NCBI GenBank assembly: GCA_963855995.1
Contig: OY979716.1
Span: forward strand, 31,086,230 to 31,150,229
Direction of reading: 5' to 3'
Length of the DNA: 64,000 bases
DNA from: Muricea muricata
Taxonomy: Eukaryota; Cnidaria; Anthozoa; Malacalcyonacea; Plexauridae
Made by a program: the position numbers and the translations under genes. Position 1 is the first letter of the stretch, and each line of letters begins with the position of its first letter. Positions 35,501 to 44,017 of this stretch are shown here, one piece after another. The notes under the pieces are model-generated. The model was not told where the DNA came from and made no database searches. It worked only from the letters and a program-made list of their open reading frames with translations.

Positions 35501-38500
35501 TTTATTATAAACTTTAACGTAGAGATTGTATTTTGTTAACGATAGTGACCGCTCGCTGATTCGAACGGATTATCAGGTTGAGGTTGCTTGATTTTTCTGC
35601 ATGCATTGTGACCAAGTCCTTCATCAGCTGTTTACAGCGTTCGATGTGGAATAAAGCATTGTCATATTGTTACACGTATGTCTAAATCCGCATTTTTTAA
35701 TGCTAAATTATAAAAAATAAAACATGTTTTATGACTGTACAGTTATATGAGCATTCGTGAAAACTGAAAAAAAAAACCCTCGAAATTTTGCGCCCTAAAG
35801 GCATCGTGTTTCCACACAGTTTTTTGTTTTTCCAATGTCCACTGAACTCATGCTAATAGAATTGTATATCAACATGGAAAATGTTTTATATTTCTTGAAC
35901 AACACGATCAAGTAATCCACTCTTCTAAGCCCTCCAGCAGGGGAAAATTGCAACTAAAATTGCAGTCAAAATCGCCAGTAAAACGGGCCTTAAGGTTGTC
36001 CAAGAGCAAAGGATTGTCTCAGTGCAAAAAGCTTGCTGGGAATCGCTGGTAAATTAATGGCATTTATTACCGATTCCTAACAAGCCTAGCGCGTTGGTAT
36101 CCTATTTTCGCTTTGCTGTAGGACAATATACATACTTGTGGCATTTGTTGTTCCACATTGTCGTGGTCGTCCAGGTTCAACAGATTGTTATCCGTTTGCA
36201 AATTTTGTTCGCATGTCTCCATAGCTATTTCCGTTTCTTCATTGCTTCCAAGATCTGGCACAAGAGTACAGAGAAGACTGGTGTCTAAAACACAATTAGC
36301 AATACCTGTATTAGTGCTTTATAAGGATTTCGGGCACTGATAGAACTGATAATCTCACATGTGAGATTATTTATGATAATTTCACATGTGAAAATTCAAA
36401 CAATCACCAATCATAGCTTCTGGACATTTCCAACATGTTCATAACATGTTCATGTTCAACACTCGACATAAATCTGGTATTCCCGTGCATCCATGTATTA
36501 TTCTCTATGTATACACTTGTACACATTTCGAACACTCATAAATCAATTATCAATGAAAAATATCAATTACATATACACCACTTGCATGGCTCTTGCTCTG
36601 GTGTAAGAGACCGCCATAATTTTTTTTAAAAAGTCTGTTTACATAGACTATAAAATTACATTAATGCTCAAAAAATAACTGTGGCAAGGCAATCCCTACT
36701 TGCAGGTAACCAAGAATTAAGATGCATACGTCTTTGTTCGATCTTATTGGTCGTATTTATGCAGACTTGTGCAAGGTCAAGACAATGAATTTTTGATACA
36801 ATGAAGCAATCGTCTAATAGCGTTGCCTCGCCGAAGCACTTAACTGTACTAATGAAATATCAACACGCAAAATTTCTAAAGATTTGTGCACGATGGATTC
36901 AATTTAACTTAAAATGGTAGCTCATTATAAACGCTTTGAAGTTCGCTGGATTTTCAGACCATGTTTGAATTGACTATGTTGTTTTGTTGGCGCGGTTGAC
37001 GGCATTTTCCAGGATTTTTTTTAGGATATAGTGTCATTTTCGAGCGTTCTCATTCCGAATTATTTCAAAAATTTTCCCATTTGTTGACATAATTTAAAGA
37101 AAATCTAAGCATAAACCTCGTCTATGGATGGAGCAAAAAATAAAAACTTCATGCGATGAGAATTTCTATAGTTCATATTGTTTTTATTTTGACTGTTGTG
37201 AAAACACTCGGAAACGACCTCATGTGCATAGAGTCTTAATGTTTTCACCATCATTTAAGAAGTAATGTTATGAGTAGTACTTGTGCAGCACTATGGGGTC
37301 GGAAGTAATTAGTATGCAGGATGGTATTGCCGCCGGAAGTAATTAGTATGCAAGATGGCGGCGGTCTTATTATAGATTCAGGATGACGTCATTGAAATGA
37401 TAGTGCAAGAGGGGAACAGCTGGGCATTTTGTTGTCGCTGTCTAAAATAGCGCGGGCGCATTTCTTGAACTTAATTTTTTTTCGAACAATGAAAACACGT
37501 ATTTTGAGATAATTTTTTAAAGTCTCTTGTTGATTTCTTCATGGAAAATAAGACGTTTCTCAACAAAATAAGTCACAGTGTTTGTATGCAACGATATAAC
37601 AGCGTGATCGAGTGCAAACGTGCGAAGAATTGCTATTTGGAAATTGGCGACAAATGGATATTTTCCACTCATGGTCAGAATTTCAGAGGCAGGGTTTAAC
37701 TACATGGAAACAAGCAAGTGTTCTCATTTTACTGTTGGTAGATGCTTAGTAACTGTTTATTCCACAGGTATGCTCAGTAAGTTGTTTGTTCTACCTTATC
37801 AGGAATCATAAGTGTCTGAAAATACACAATTTGAAGAAAATGACATATATTCCCCTTGTAAATTCGCAGAGTATAGCCGTTGCCTTTAATTAAAAATTGT
37901 GTTTTATGAAAGTTAAATCATACTTTGTTCTGTTAAAGCTTGAACCATTCATAGGAAAAATGCGCCAGATGTGGCAATCAACAAATGCATTTGCTGTATA
38001 TTGCAGATGACATGTGATGGCATGTTATTTGAATTGCTCCACTATTGGCTTATTATAAAGTAAAAATAGCTGCAAAATGATGTTGAAGAGAATCGAGTAT
38101 TGCTGTTATGATATAGGAAGTGCTGTACTGATTTGTTCAAATTTAGAAGTCTCCTGGTACTGTTTAACACAGGCATGTTTGCCTTGTGAAATCGTGTAGT
38201 GACATGGCATATAAATGCAAATATCTCAAAGGTTTGACTATTGCCTTTCTCTGAAATATGCCCTAAAATTATCTTTTCATATCAAGTGTCCTGGTAAAGT
38301 TAGTGGGCATGCTGGGAAAAATGCGCATGATATGTTTTTTTTTTTATCTAAATCATGTACATCCAGTAATCTCATAATATTTTGCTTCCTCTTTCCAGTC
38401 ACATAATAGCTATATATTCACTCATTGTAAATGAAAATTTGATACAATGTTGCTTGCACCCTGATAAAGTAATGAAAGTCTTTTGTACCCCTTTAATTCT

Positions 38501-41500
38501 ATATAAAAGTTGTAGACATGTGTCAAATTTTGCACTTGGCTATTAGCATGTTACTGCTAAGGCTTAAATTATATTGCATTTATTGAAATGATATTACAAA
38601 ACAATCTAAATATGCTTTTTAATGGCAATTTTCATGAAATAATCCCAAAAGTTGTTATACTGGTATACTGGTGTACAATTGTGCAGTTTTTTATGTGCAG
38701 CATATGCATTAATTTGACAAATTAAATTACATTTATTTTTATTATATTTTATGCTTTATTTGTAATAACATTGCTTAAATCTTCCAAACCAGTCAACAAT
38801 GTCTTTCTGGCTTGTATACCTATGTTTTTAATCCGTATCTACTGGGACTGGACAAATGATGATGGGTAATATTCATTGACTGAATTTTCAAAAAGTACGA
38901 GCTTGCCTGTATTCATAGCATAAAAGCAAAATAATACAGCAAAATAATAAATTTTTAAGTTAAAACCTTTGTGACGGATCGGTTAACGTTTTTCATTAAA
39001 TATTAAAGTATTTTTGTTCATTAAAGTGGTCGTTCTATGAGTATTGAAGCCAGGCAAGTCCAGAAAACACTCTATTCATACGCCGCCATATTGAATTTCC
39101 CTCCCTCGCCCCAGGGATTACGCGCTGAGTGTGGCGCATGCTCCGTACAAAATGCCCAGATGTTCAAGAGGGGTCATTATAGATTCAGGATGACATCATC
39201 ATGAGGAGGGCCCCTTTGGCGAAGGAAGTAACTAGTATTCAAGATGGCAGCGGTCTTATTATAGATTCAGGATGACGTCATTATTTAACGTGAGATCTCC
39301 CGTGAGATTTAACGTGAGATCTCATCAGGTGAGCGTTTAATTTGTATGAGAATAAACATGTAAAAGAGAACAGAAACAGTGTTTCGACATATTTACTGCG
39401 ATATAGCCTTCTCATTACAAGCATTTACTTAGGGCAATAGTTTATCTTTGGTTCTGTAGTGTTTTCCTTGGTTTCTTTGACAATGGATTGGACGGTAGGC
39501 TCATCGATGTGTAAATTCAACCATTTGGTATGACCTGTAGACCAGTGCTTTAATTTCACGGGCCAATAATTTTCGTCGTTGATTAACACACCTCCACGGA
39601 CAGGCTGATGGTCTTCGTTGCGCGATGTGTTGTACATTTCGATGATAACATAGCCTTCGGGAATCTTTCGGACCGCTGGTGCTCCCAAGGTGTATTTATA
39701 CCACACGTCGTTTGGGACATCCGACCAGGTGACGGTTTGAACAGGCTTCTTCCTTGAAGAGGTGATTTTGGTTGTTGTGCTGCGTTTGCCTACAGGTTTG
39801 GTTTCCACACGTGTAGGCTCAGTACTGTTTACACCGAAGTGATAAGCATAGCATTCCCCAAATAGGTCTGCAAGAATTTGATTAGCGGGTGGTGTGCCGG
39901 GCTTGTTATCCACCAACAAGTATCCGTACGGTTTTTCGGTCTCTTTGTAATAAGCATTCATAAAGTGCACTCTATTCTTGTCAAACATGCGTTCTGCAAA
40001 AATTCCGATTTTTTTTCGATCGCTAGGACTTTGGAAGAGAGCCAAGTACTGGGCATTTCGGCTGATATCTGTGTTATATTACCCCTTAGGAAACATGTTT
40101 TGCAGCAATAAAATAACGCTAGCGTTTCGATGGCGGCCTTGTGTAAACAGTCGAGATACCACAGGACTGTCTGTCGCTTCAGCCATCAAATCGTCTAGGA
40201 TGATGATGTTATTGTACCGGGCATTGATTTCACACAGATCTTCAGACAGTTCGGGTAAACCTTTTCAAATAGGATGCTTTTACCGAGAGACTTTTTCAAT
40301 TTTTCATAACATTCTTGCCATTGATTGTAGTACCAAAAAATGCGTATACTCTTTTGCTCTTCATACACGATACGCTTGTTTTCCAAAATTTGATGGACAA
40401 AATACGTTTTTCCACTTTGTGTGGGACCCACAACCAAAAGTGAGACTTTATGGCGGAAGTTGAATTCCGGACATGGTTTGGTTAGCATGAATTCTGTTAC
40501 TTTCCGCGCGGCTTTTGTTGGCTGTCGTACAGAACAAGTTTTCTTGCGAACACATCTCATTTCTTCCACTGTATGTGTCGGGCATCCAGGTAGTGAACCA
40601 GAACAGAGTTTATGTGAAATTGAGAACCTGGCCCTTCCTAGCCACTTTTTCCTTTCATCACCGTATAAATGGTGTACTTGACGTAAATGATCACTCATAT
40701 ACAGAAGACCTGGCTTGTCACAGACAGGACAGTTTCTCTTGTGCTTATAGGGCATCTTGACAGGTGGAATGTTTAATCATAAATGACCAAGAATGAAGTG
40801 TTTGGAAACATTAATATTTTCATGATGAGGATTGATGCGAGGTCAATGTCAGGTCGATGTAGGGTCGATGTGAGGTCGATGTAGGGTCGATGTGAGGTCG
40901 ATGTTGGGTTGATGTGAGGTCGATGTGGGGTCGTTTGTGCATAAATAACTGAAAATTTGTTTATTTTGCATTGACATTTGTAAGACAATGGACAGTCAGT
41001 ACAGCGAGGAAAATTCTATGGAAAGCCATACCGAAGACGATAACAGCATTACGACAGAAGAGCGTGATGAAAACAGTTCTGAAGAAGAACAAAGCAGCGT
41101 CACAACTGGAAACAGTTCTGAAGAGGAAATCGATCCCTGGAGTACATTGATCAACGACGCGGCGTCCAATGTCCGGGATCAGTACGACAACATCTTGCAA
41201 GCGCTTCTCATGGAGGGTCATGACGAAAGTGAAGCGAAAGAGGAAGCCTTTGCGCAAATTCTACCTGTATTCCAAAAGGAATTGAGCGATGTCTACATCA
41301 ACAATCTGGCATGGATGAAAGCATTGAAAAAAGATCCCATCCACAAAAAGATCATGGCGACCCGAGATGATTATGTGAACAACGATATGTGTGGTCAAGA
41401 TGAAGCTATAGCAGCGGCCGTAGACAAGAGAAAGTTTTTGTTGAAACGGCTATTAGAAGATCAAGGACGTTTTCCAGAACAATGAATCCAAACACTATAC

Positions 41501-44017
41501 ATAAACTATTGCCCTAAGTAAATGCTTGTAATGAGAAGGCTATATCGCAGTAAATATGTCGAAACACTGTTTCTGTTCTCTTTTACATGCTTATTCTCAT
41601 ACAAATTAAACGCTCACCTGATGAGATCTCACGGGAGATCTTACGTTAGATCTCACGTTAAATCTCACGGGAGATCTCACGTTAAATAATGACGTCATCC
41701 TGAATCTATAATAAGACCACCGCCATCTTGAATACTAATTACTTCCTCCGCCAAAGGGGCCCTCCTCATGATGACGTCATCCTGAATCTATAATGACCCC
41801 TCTTGCACTATCATTTCAATGATGTCATCCTGAATCTATAATTAGACCGCCGCCATCTTGCATACTAATTACTTCCGGCGCCAATACCATCCTGCATACT
41901 AATTACTTCGAACCCCATAGTGCTGCACAAGTACTACAGTTATGGTTTAGATAGTTACTGTCATAGACTGGTGTGACATGACAATGGTACTCTAATAACA
42001 TGGTTAATTTAGCATGGTAACAATCATATGTTTGATTAAGTCAGTTTCAAGAGTTTTCGTGGCACAAAAGTGTCAACAATCTAAAAATTTGATCAGTTAA
42101 ATTTCAAACTCTGGGTAAGACTTTCACATGAGCATTTAGAATTATTGTAATTGAGCTAACACAATTAACATACAATATGAGTGTGAACAGATCAGCAGCA
42201 GTTAAATGATAAGCAATTAAATGATTGAATTTATGTCTGGCCTATACATTGTATATATTAATAGCACTTATTTACTGTCCTCACTATAAAACCTTGCTAT
42301 GGCACAAGCATAATGTGTCATGTCAATTTGAGACTTAATCTATTTATAAGTAGAATTAAAACTATATCCTTAAGGAAAACCTGCCTAATTGCAATTTAAA
42401 GCTTCAATAACAAGTTTTGTTTTCTAAGGGGTTCCCAACCAGAAATGAATCAAATTTGTCACTACTATGCAAATCAACAAGCATGCTATCATTAATAGAC
42501 GTTAGATGTCCTTACGTCATGCCAGATTTAAACAATGAGCAAAATTTGAATGCAATTGTATTTATATGCATTTAATCTGCGTGACGTAAGCACTTCTAAA
42601 GTCTATTGACATTAAACTACACCAAGACAATAAAGCATTGAAAATTGCTTCCATTGCCTGCAGTATTGAGCTGCTGCAATATAAGTAATAAGTGTCACAA
42701 AAATTTTGAGCAATTAAGTCGTCCCCTAAGTTTATCAATTCCTCAAAATTTTGAAAAGTTTGTTGAAAGGTTCGTTAATGACCAATCAGAATTCTACATC
42801 TTTTCTGTTATTATTGGTGCAACCGTAATGTCTAATTAGTACCATGTTTTAGATATGGTAACAATACAATACACTTTTCATTAGAGTCCCCACAACAAAC
42901 AAAGCTTGCAGCACCGGTATATTACTGATGGACTATCTATTCCTCTGTCAATTATTTATGACATATAATACATACATAATAATTACCAATTATAGTAGCT
43001 GAAGGCAAGATGATTACAAGCTTATATTCAATGAGTTTAAGGCAAAGTGAATATAGGCTAATTGTAAACACCAAGTCTGAGGTGACTAATTGTTTTAATA
43101 TAAATTTCCAGGTGTTTACAAATAATAATCATGTGAACAACTTTATAAAATTCACTTGAAATTTATTGCTGTATAAATAAAACAAAAAGCTATAGTTACT
43201 GGCCAGTGACTATTACTTCAGAGACAGTGAATCTTGACCAATCAGAATGCAGGAAAATCTGCAATAGTCACCTGCAAATTTTTACTACTCTAATAGAAAA
43301 TAGTTCAATACTGCAGGTACCATTTAGACACTATGAAGAAAATAAACTATGCAAGAAGCTACCTGTTAGGGCAAGACATTAACATTACTGCTTCCTTAAT
43401 TCATTTTCTAAATCATCTAATGATATTGCTGATGTTTTAATATATTTTTTATTTTATATTGCGCAATGTTTTCTCATTACTTAAACCCAGGATGAATTGT
43501 GATATGTTTCAGCAACATTTTGTGTAAACTTAGTTACAAGTGATTAAGCTGCTTGAATTTTGATTTTGTCATTTCAATTTTTATTCTTTACAGAATATCA
43601 AGAATTACTCAGATCAATGTTAATTTCAACCTTCAGCCTTCCTGAAAATCGACCTAAGACCACGACCTAAATTCAAAAACCATAACCAAGCTAGAAATAG
43701 CTTCTAAGATATAGCTAGCTTCTGCCCTAAAACGAGTAAAATGTGATCTAGGCCGATGTGTGTATGCATACAATACTACCCAAGTATTTTACTACCGCGT
43801 TTTTTTTTAAATACGTACCATCTTCTAATGATCTCCCTTCGAAGATATCTATCTCCCAAATACTCCCCGAACTCCCAGGACTCGAACTCGACGGCTGCTC
43901 ACGCGCTTGTTGTGAAATATCTTCATGGCCATCGCTAGAACTCAGGCCAGCAACAGAATTGACGTTCTCTTCGTCTTGGCCAGCGTTAGTAGGAGTTTCC
44001 TCCATTTCGCTTTCCAT
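23351..44017 (-). CDS. 5' part of a second RNF213-like gene (CBM20-like N-terminal region), four exons seen
   Basis: The visible exons are 44017-43819, 36284-36136, 26699-26535 and 23562-23351. Exon 1 starts MESEMEETPTNAG and is acidic and Ser-rich. Exons 1 to 2 join in phase, as do the last two; at least one exon between 36136 and 26699 is missing from my model because the phases differ. The last two exons read ITVVFHAMLSDELKLDD, a W in FFSGWDHVGVHLV, then FQVYGELSVSLQLA, EYKYAFLND and a YVHRYLDI strand. This is the pattern of a CBM20-like carbohydrate-binding beta-sandwich reported near the N terminus of RNF213-type proteins. Position just downstream of an RNF213 3' end, same strand, supports a tandem paralogue. 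The remainder of the gene should lie left of the window or is lost. Other CBM-like proteins are possible. Confidence 0.5.
24590..24785. repeat. cluster of CACATGTG palindromes
   Basis: Within about 190 bp there are around ten variants of ACATGTG or CACGTG (for example TTCACATGTGATCC, CCACATGTGG, GATTCACATGTGG). CACATGTG contains an E-box. It may be a repeat-derived cluster or a bHLH-binding site group. A shorter pair occurs at 36357-36392. Confidence 0.6.
24840..25210 (-). pseudogene. Penelope-like 3' end, reversed
   Basis: On the minus strand: AAEHVCETSHNIAWEDSKVI and RYGQRLCLEAWHI, the C-terminal segment after a GIY-YIG core, then a tail with PDEDTRPECRNVG. The catalytic part is missing. 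Confidence 0.7.
25352..25845. repeat. 480-bp repeat with inverted ends, copy 1
   Basis: Ends GTGCCTATGAAACGAAATTT and AAATTTTCGTTTCATAGGCAC. Related copies are at 49014-49486 and, diverged, 48150-48510. A non-autonomous transposon is likely. Confidence 0.75.
26258..26424. repeat. perfect 167-bp palindrome (82-bp arms, 3-nt loop)
   Basis: The left arm starts ATTCTTATTATAAAGATC and the right arm is its exact inverse as far as I can read, around loop GTT at 26340-26342. An exact palindrome of this length is normally unstable in bacterial clones. Confidence 0.9.
26535..26699 (-). CDS. RNF213-like gene 2, CBM-like exon a
   Basis: 165 bp, acceptor ATTTTTAG, donor GTAAGTACTG. It codes for FTDSGGEDTSITVVFHAML and the WDHVGVHLVKK strand. 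The outgoing phase (2) matches the next exon and joins as Lys. Confidence 0.6.
26700..29258. other. intron of gene 2, mostly unassigned
   Basis: No exon recognised. A fragment at 27395-27480 (CCCAACCTCGTACACAGGGC) resembles the ends of the MITE at 58713-59032. A CGACAATCAAATCATTAAT repeat occurs twice near 28490-28560. Confidence 0.4.
29785..30383. repeat. G-rich minisatellite bounded by inverted ends
   Basis: Irregular units of GGGGGGCTTATTAAAGA and GGGGCTTATTTAATTTTTCA, with runs of up to twelve G. Outer ends CTCTATTTAGCCCCC and GGGGGCTAAATAG are inverted. G-quadruplex formation is plausible. Confidence 0.8.
30481..31665 (-). pseudogene. fragments of a multicopy transposon-associated protein with YHxxCY motifs
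   Basis: Pieces in minus-strand order: 31665-31372 (FSYHRACYW, acidic linker), 31205-31005 (DMVALEVKYHKCCYEN) and a later piece near 30560-30481 (FSLCQDLIYVANNW, then TPKS). A GTGAGT donor near 31385 and acceptor near 31217 would join the first two. This pattern recurs in uncharacterised multicopy proteins of invertebrate genomes; the function is unknown. The last piece ends where the G-rich repeat begins. Confidence 0.5.
32074..33100 (-). pseudogene. BEL/Pao retrotransposon integrase remnant
   Basis: Minus-strand fragments: PPCIICSDNGTTFSGAKL (core Asp, near 32830), SSHYGGVWKRSIT (near 32670), then KVADQFYKRWMQEYSSRLQE, FQVGNLVLVTSKEV and KVLVRTASGTYRRDIR near 32400-32110. This is the BEL/Pao integrase core and C-terminal order. 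Multiple frame breaks. Upstream basic fragments to 33098 may belong to it. Confidence 0.7.
33101..36135. other. intron of gene 2, unassigned
   Basis: No exon found. Small inverted structures are present: 34033-34132 (AGGAATTATTAA / TTAATAATTCCT) and 35102-35174 (AGATTTGTTATTGCGA repeated in both directions). Confidence 0.4.
34321..34452. repeat. three-copy palindromic minisatellite
   Basis: Three near-identical units of about 43 bp: CAATATACGACGAAATGAG, then TCATAATGTCGTATATTTG. Each unit has inverted ATATACGAC/GTCGTATAT halves. Confidence 0.85.
36136..36284 (-). CDS. RNF213-like gene 2, acidic exon 2
   Basis: 149 bp between acceptor GTTTTAG and donor GTATGT. It codes LVPDLGSNEETEIAMETC and LNLDDHDNVEQQMPQ. 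The entry phase agrees with exon 1. Confidence 0.55.
36285..37266. other. intron of gene 2
   Basis: Nothing recognisable beyond an ACATGTGA pair at 36357-36392. Confidence 0.4.
37415..39164. mobile_element. 1750-bp insertion splitting the left TIR of the Polinton-like element
   Basis: The 9-bp repeat CAAGAGGGG at 37406-37414 and 39165-39173 flanks ends AACAGCTGGGCATTTTGT and ACAAAATGCCCAGATGTT (18-bp TIR with two mismatches). The intact right TIR shows the uninterrupted site. No transposase gene seen; the duplication length suggests a Mutator-like or hAT-like mover. Confidence 0.85.
39425..40755 (-). pseudogene. packaging-type P-loop ATPase (Polinton/adintovirus-like), broken
   Basis: Starts at 40755. 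It has an N-terminal finger CPVCDKPGLLYMSDHLRQVH (residues 9-28), a linker, and Walker A GPTQSGKT at residues 110-117. The continuation in a shifted frame has a Walker B-like run ending in two Asp, a sensor-like LLLQNMF, and then the 39425-40045 frame (ALFQSPSDRKKIGIFAERMF). A one-base loss in an A-run at 40262-40265 and an in-frame TAA at 40079-40081 break it. Such FtsK/HerA-like ATPases pump DNA into capsids in Polintons, adintoviruses and large DNA viruses. The last codons lie within the left TIR. Confidence 0.7.
40828..40938. repeat. GATGTGAGGTC minisatellite between the divergent genes
   Basis: About ten short units of GGTCGATGTGA or GGTCGATGTAG in the 230-bp gap between the two starts. 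It occupies the shared promoter region. Confidence 0.8.
40988..41485 (+). CDS. small acidic protein of the Polinton-like element
   Basis: 165 codons, intact. The first 45 residues are Ser/Glu/Asp-rich. Residues 48-165 look folded and helical (EIDPWSTLINDAASNV, then ILPVFQKELSDVYINNLAWM, then AVDKRKFLLKRLLEDQGRF). I do not recognise a domain of known function; similar DPW/VDKRKFLL proteins recur in cnidarian genomes near such ATPases, to my memory. It is transcribed away from the ATPase and ends just before the right TIR. Confidence 0.65.
   Translation: MDSQYSEENSMESHTEDDNSITTEERDENSSEEEQSSVTTGNSSEEEIDPWSTLINDAASNVRDQYDNILQALLMEGHDESEAKEEAFAQILPVFQKELSDVYINNLAWMKALKKDPIHKKIMATRDDYVNNDMCGQDEAIAAAVDKRKFLLKRLLEDQGRFPEQ
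41504..41938 (-). repeat. right TIR of the Polinton-like element
   Basis: Uninterrupted copy of the terminal repeat. It includes a run of GAGATCTCACG variants near 41620-41695 and repeated GATGACGTCATCCTGAATC segments (four), which carry CRE-like TGACGTCA palindromes. Confidence 0.8.
41945..43818. other. first intron of gene 2, unassigned
   Basis: AT-rich with no ORF of note and no repeat structure I can identify. Confidence 0.4.
43819..44017 (-). CDS. RNF213-like gene 2, first coding exon
   Basis: 199 bp starting at the ATG of MESEMEET, with donor GTACGTATTT. The encoded Ser/Glu-rich stretch (EQPSSSSPGSSGS) is probably disordered. Confidence 0.55.

Larger units (their letters stand above)
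37273..41938. mobile_element. compact Polinton/Maverick-like element with a packaging-type ATPase
   Basis: TIRs start AGTAGTACTTGTGCAGC on the left and TGTAGTACTTGTGCAGC (inverted) on the right. The flanking 6-bp repeat is GTTATG at 37267-37272 and 41939-41944. Excluding a 1750-bp nested insertion, the element is only about 2.9 kb, with TIRs of about 415-435 bp enclosing about 2.06 kb. Two divergent genes are present: a broken ATPase (minus) and a small acidic protein (plus). Long TIRs starting AG and 6-bp duplications are Polinton hallmarks, but a full Polinton is 15-20 kb and carries polymerase, integrase and capsid genes, all absent here. It may be a satellite-like derivative of a Polinton or adintovirus. 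Confidence 0.7.

Noticed and set aside
39878..40681. Plus-strand frames over the ATPase
   Set aside because: Antisense to the ATPase, which has clear motifs.
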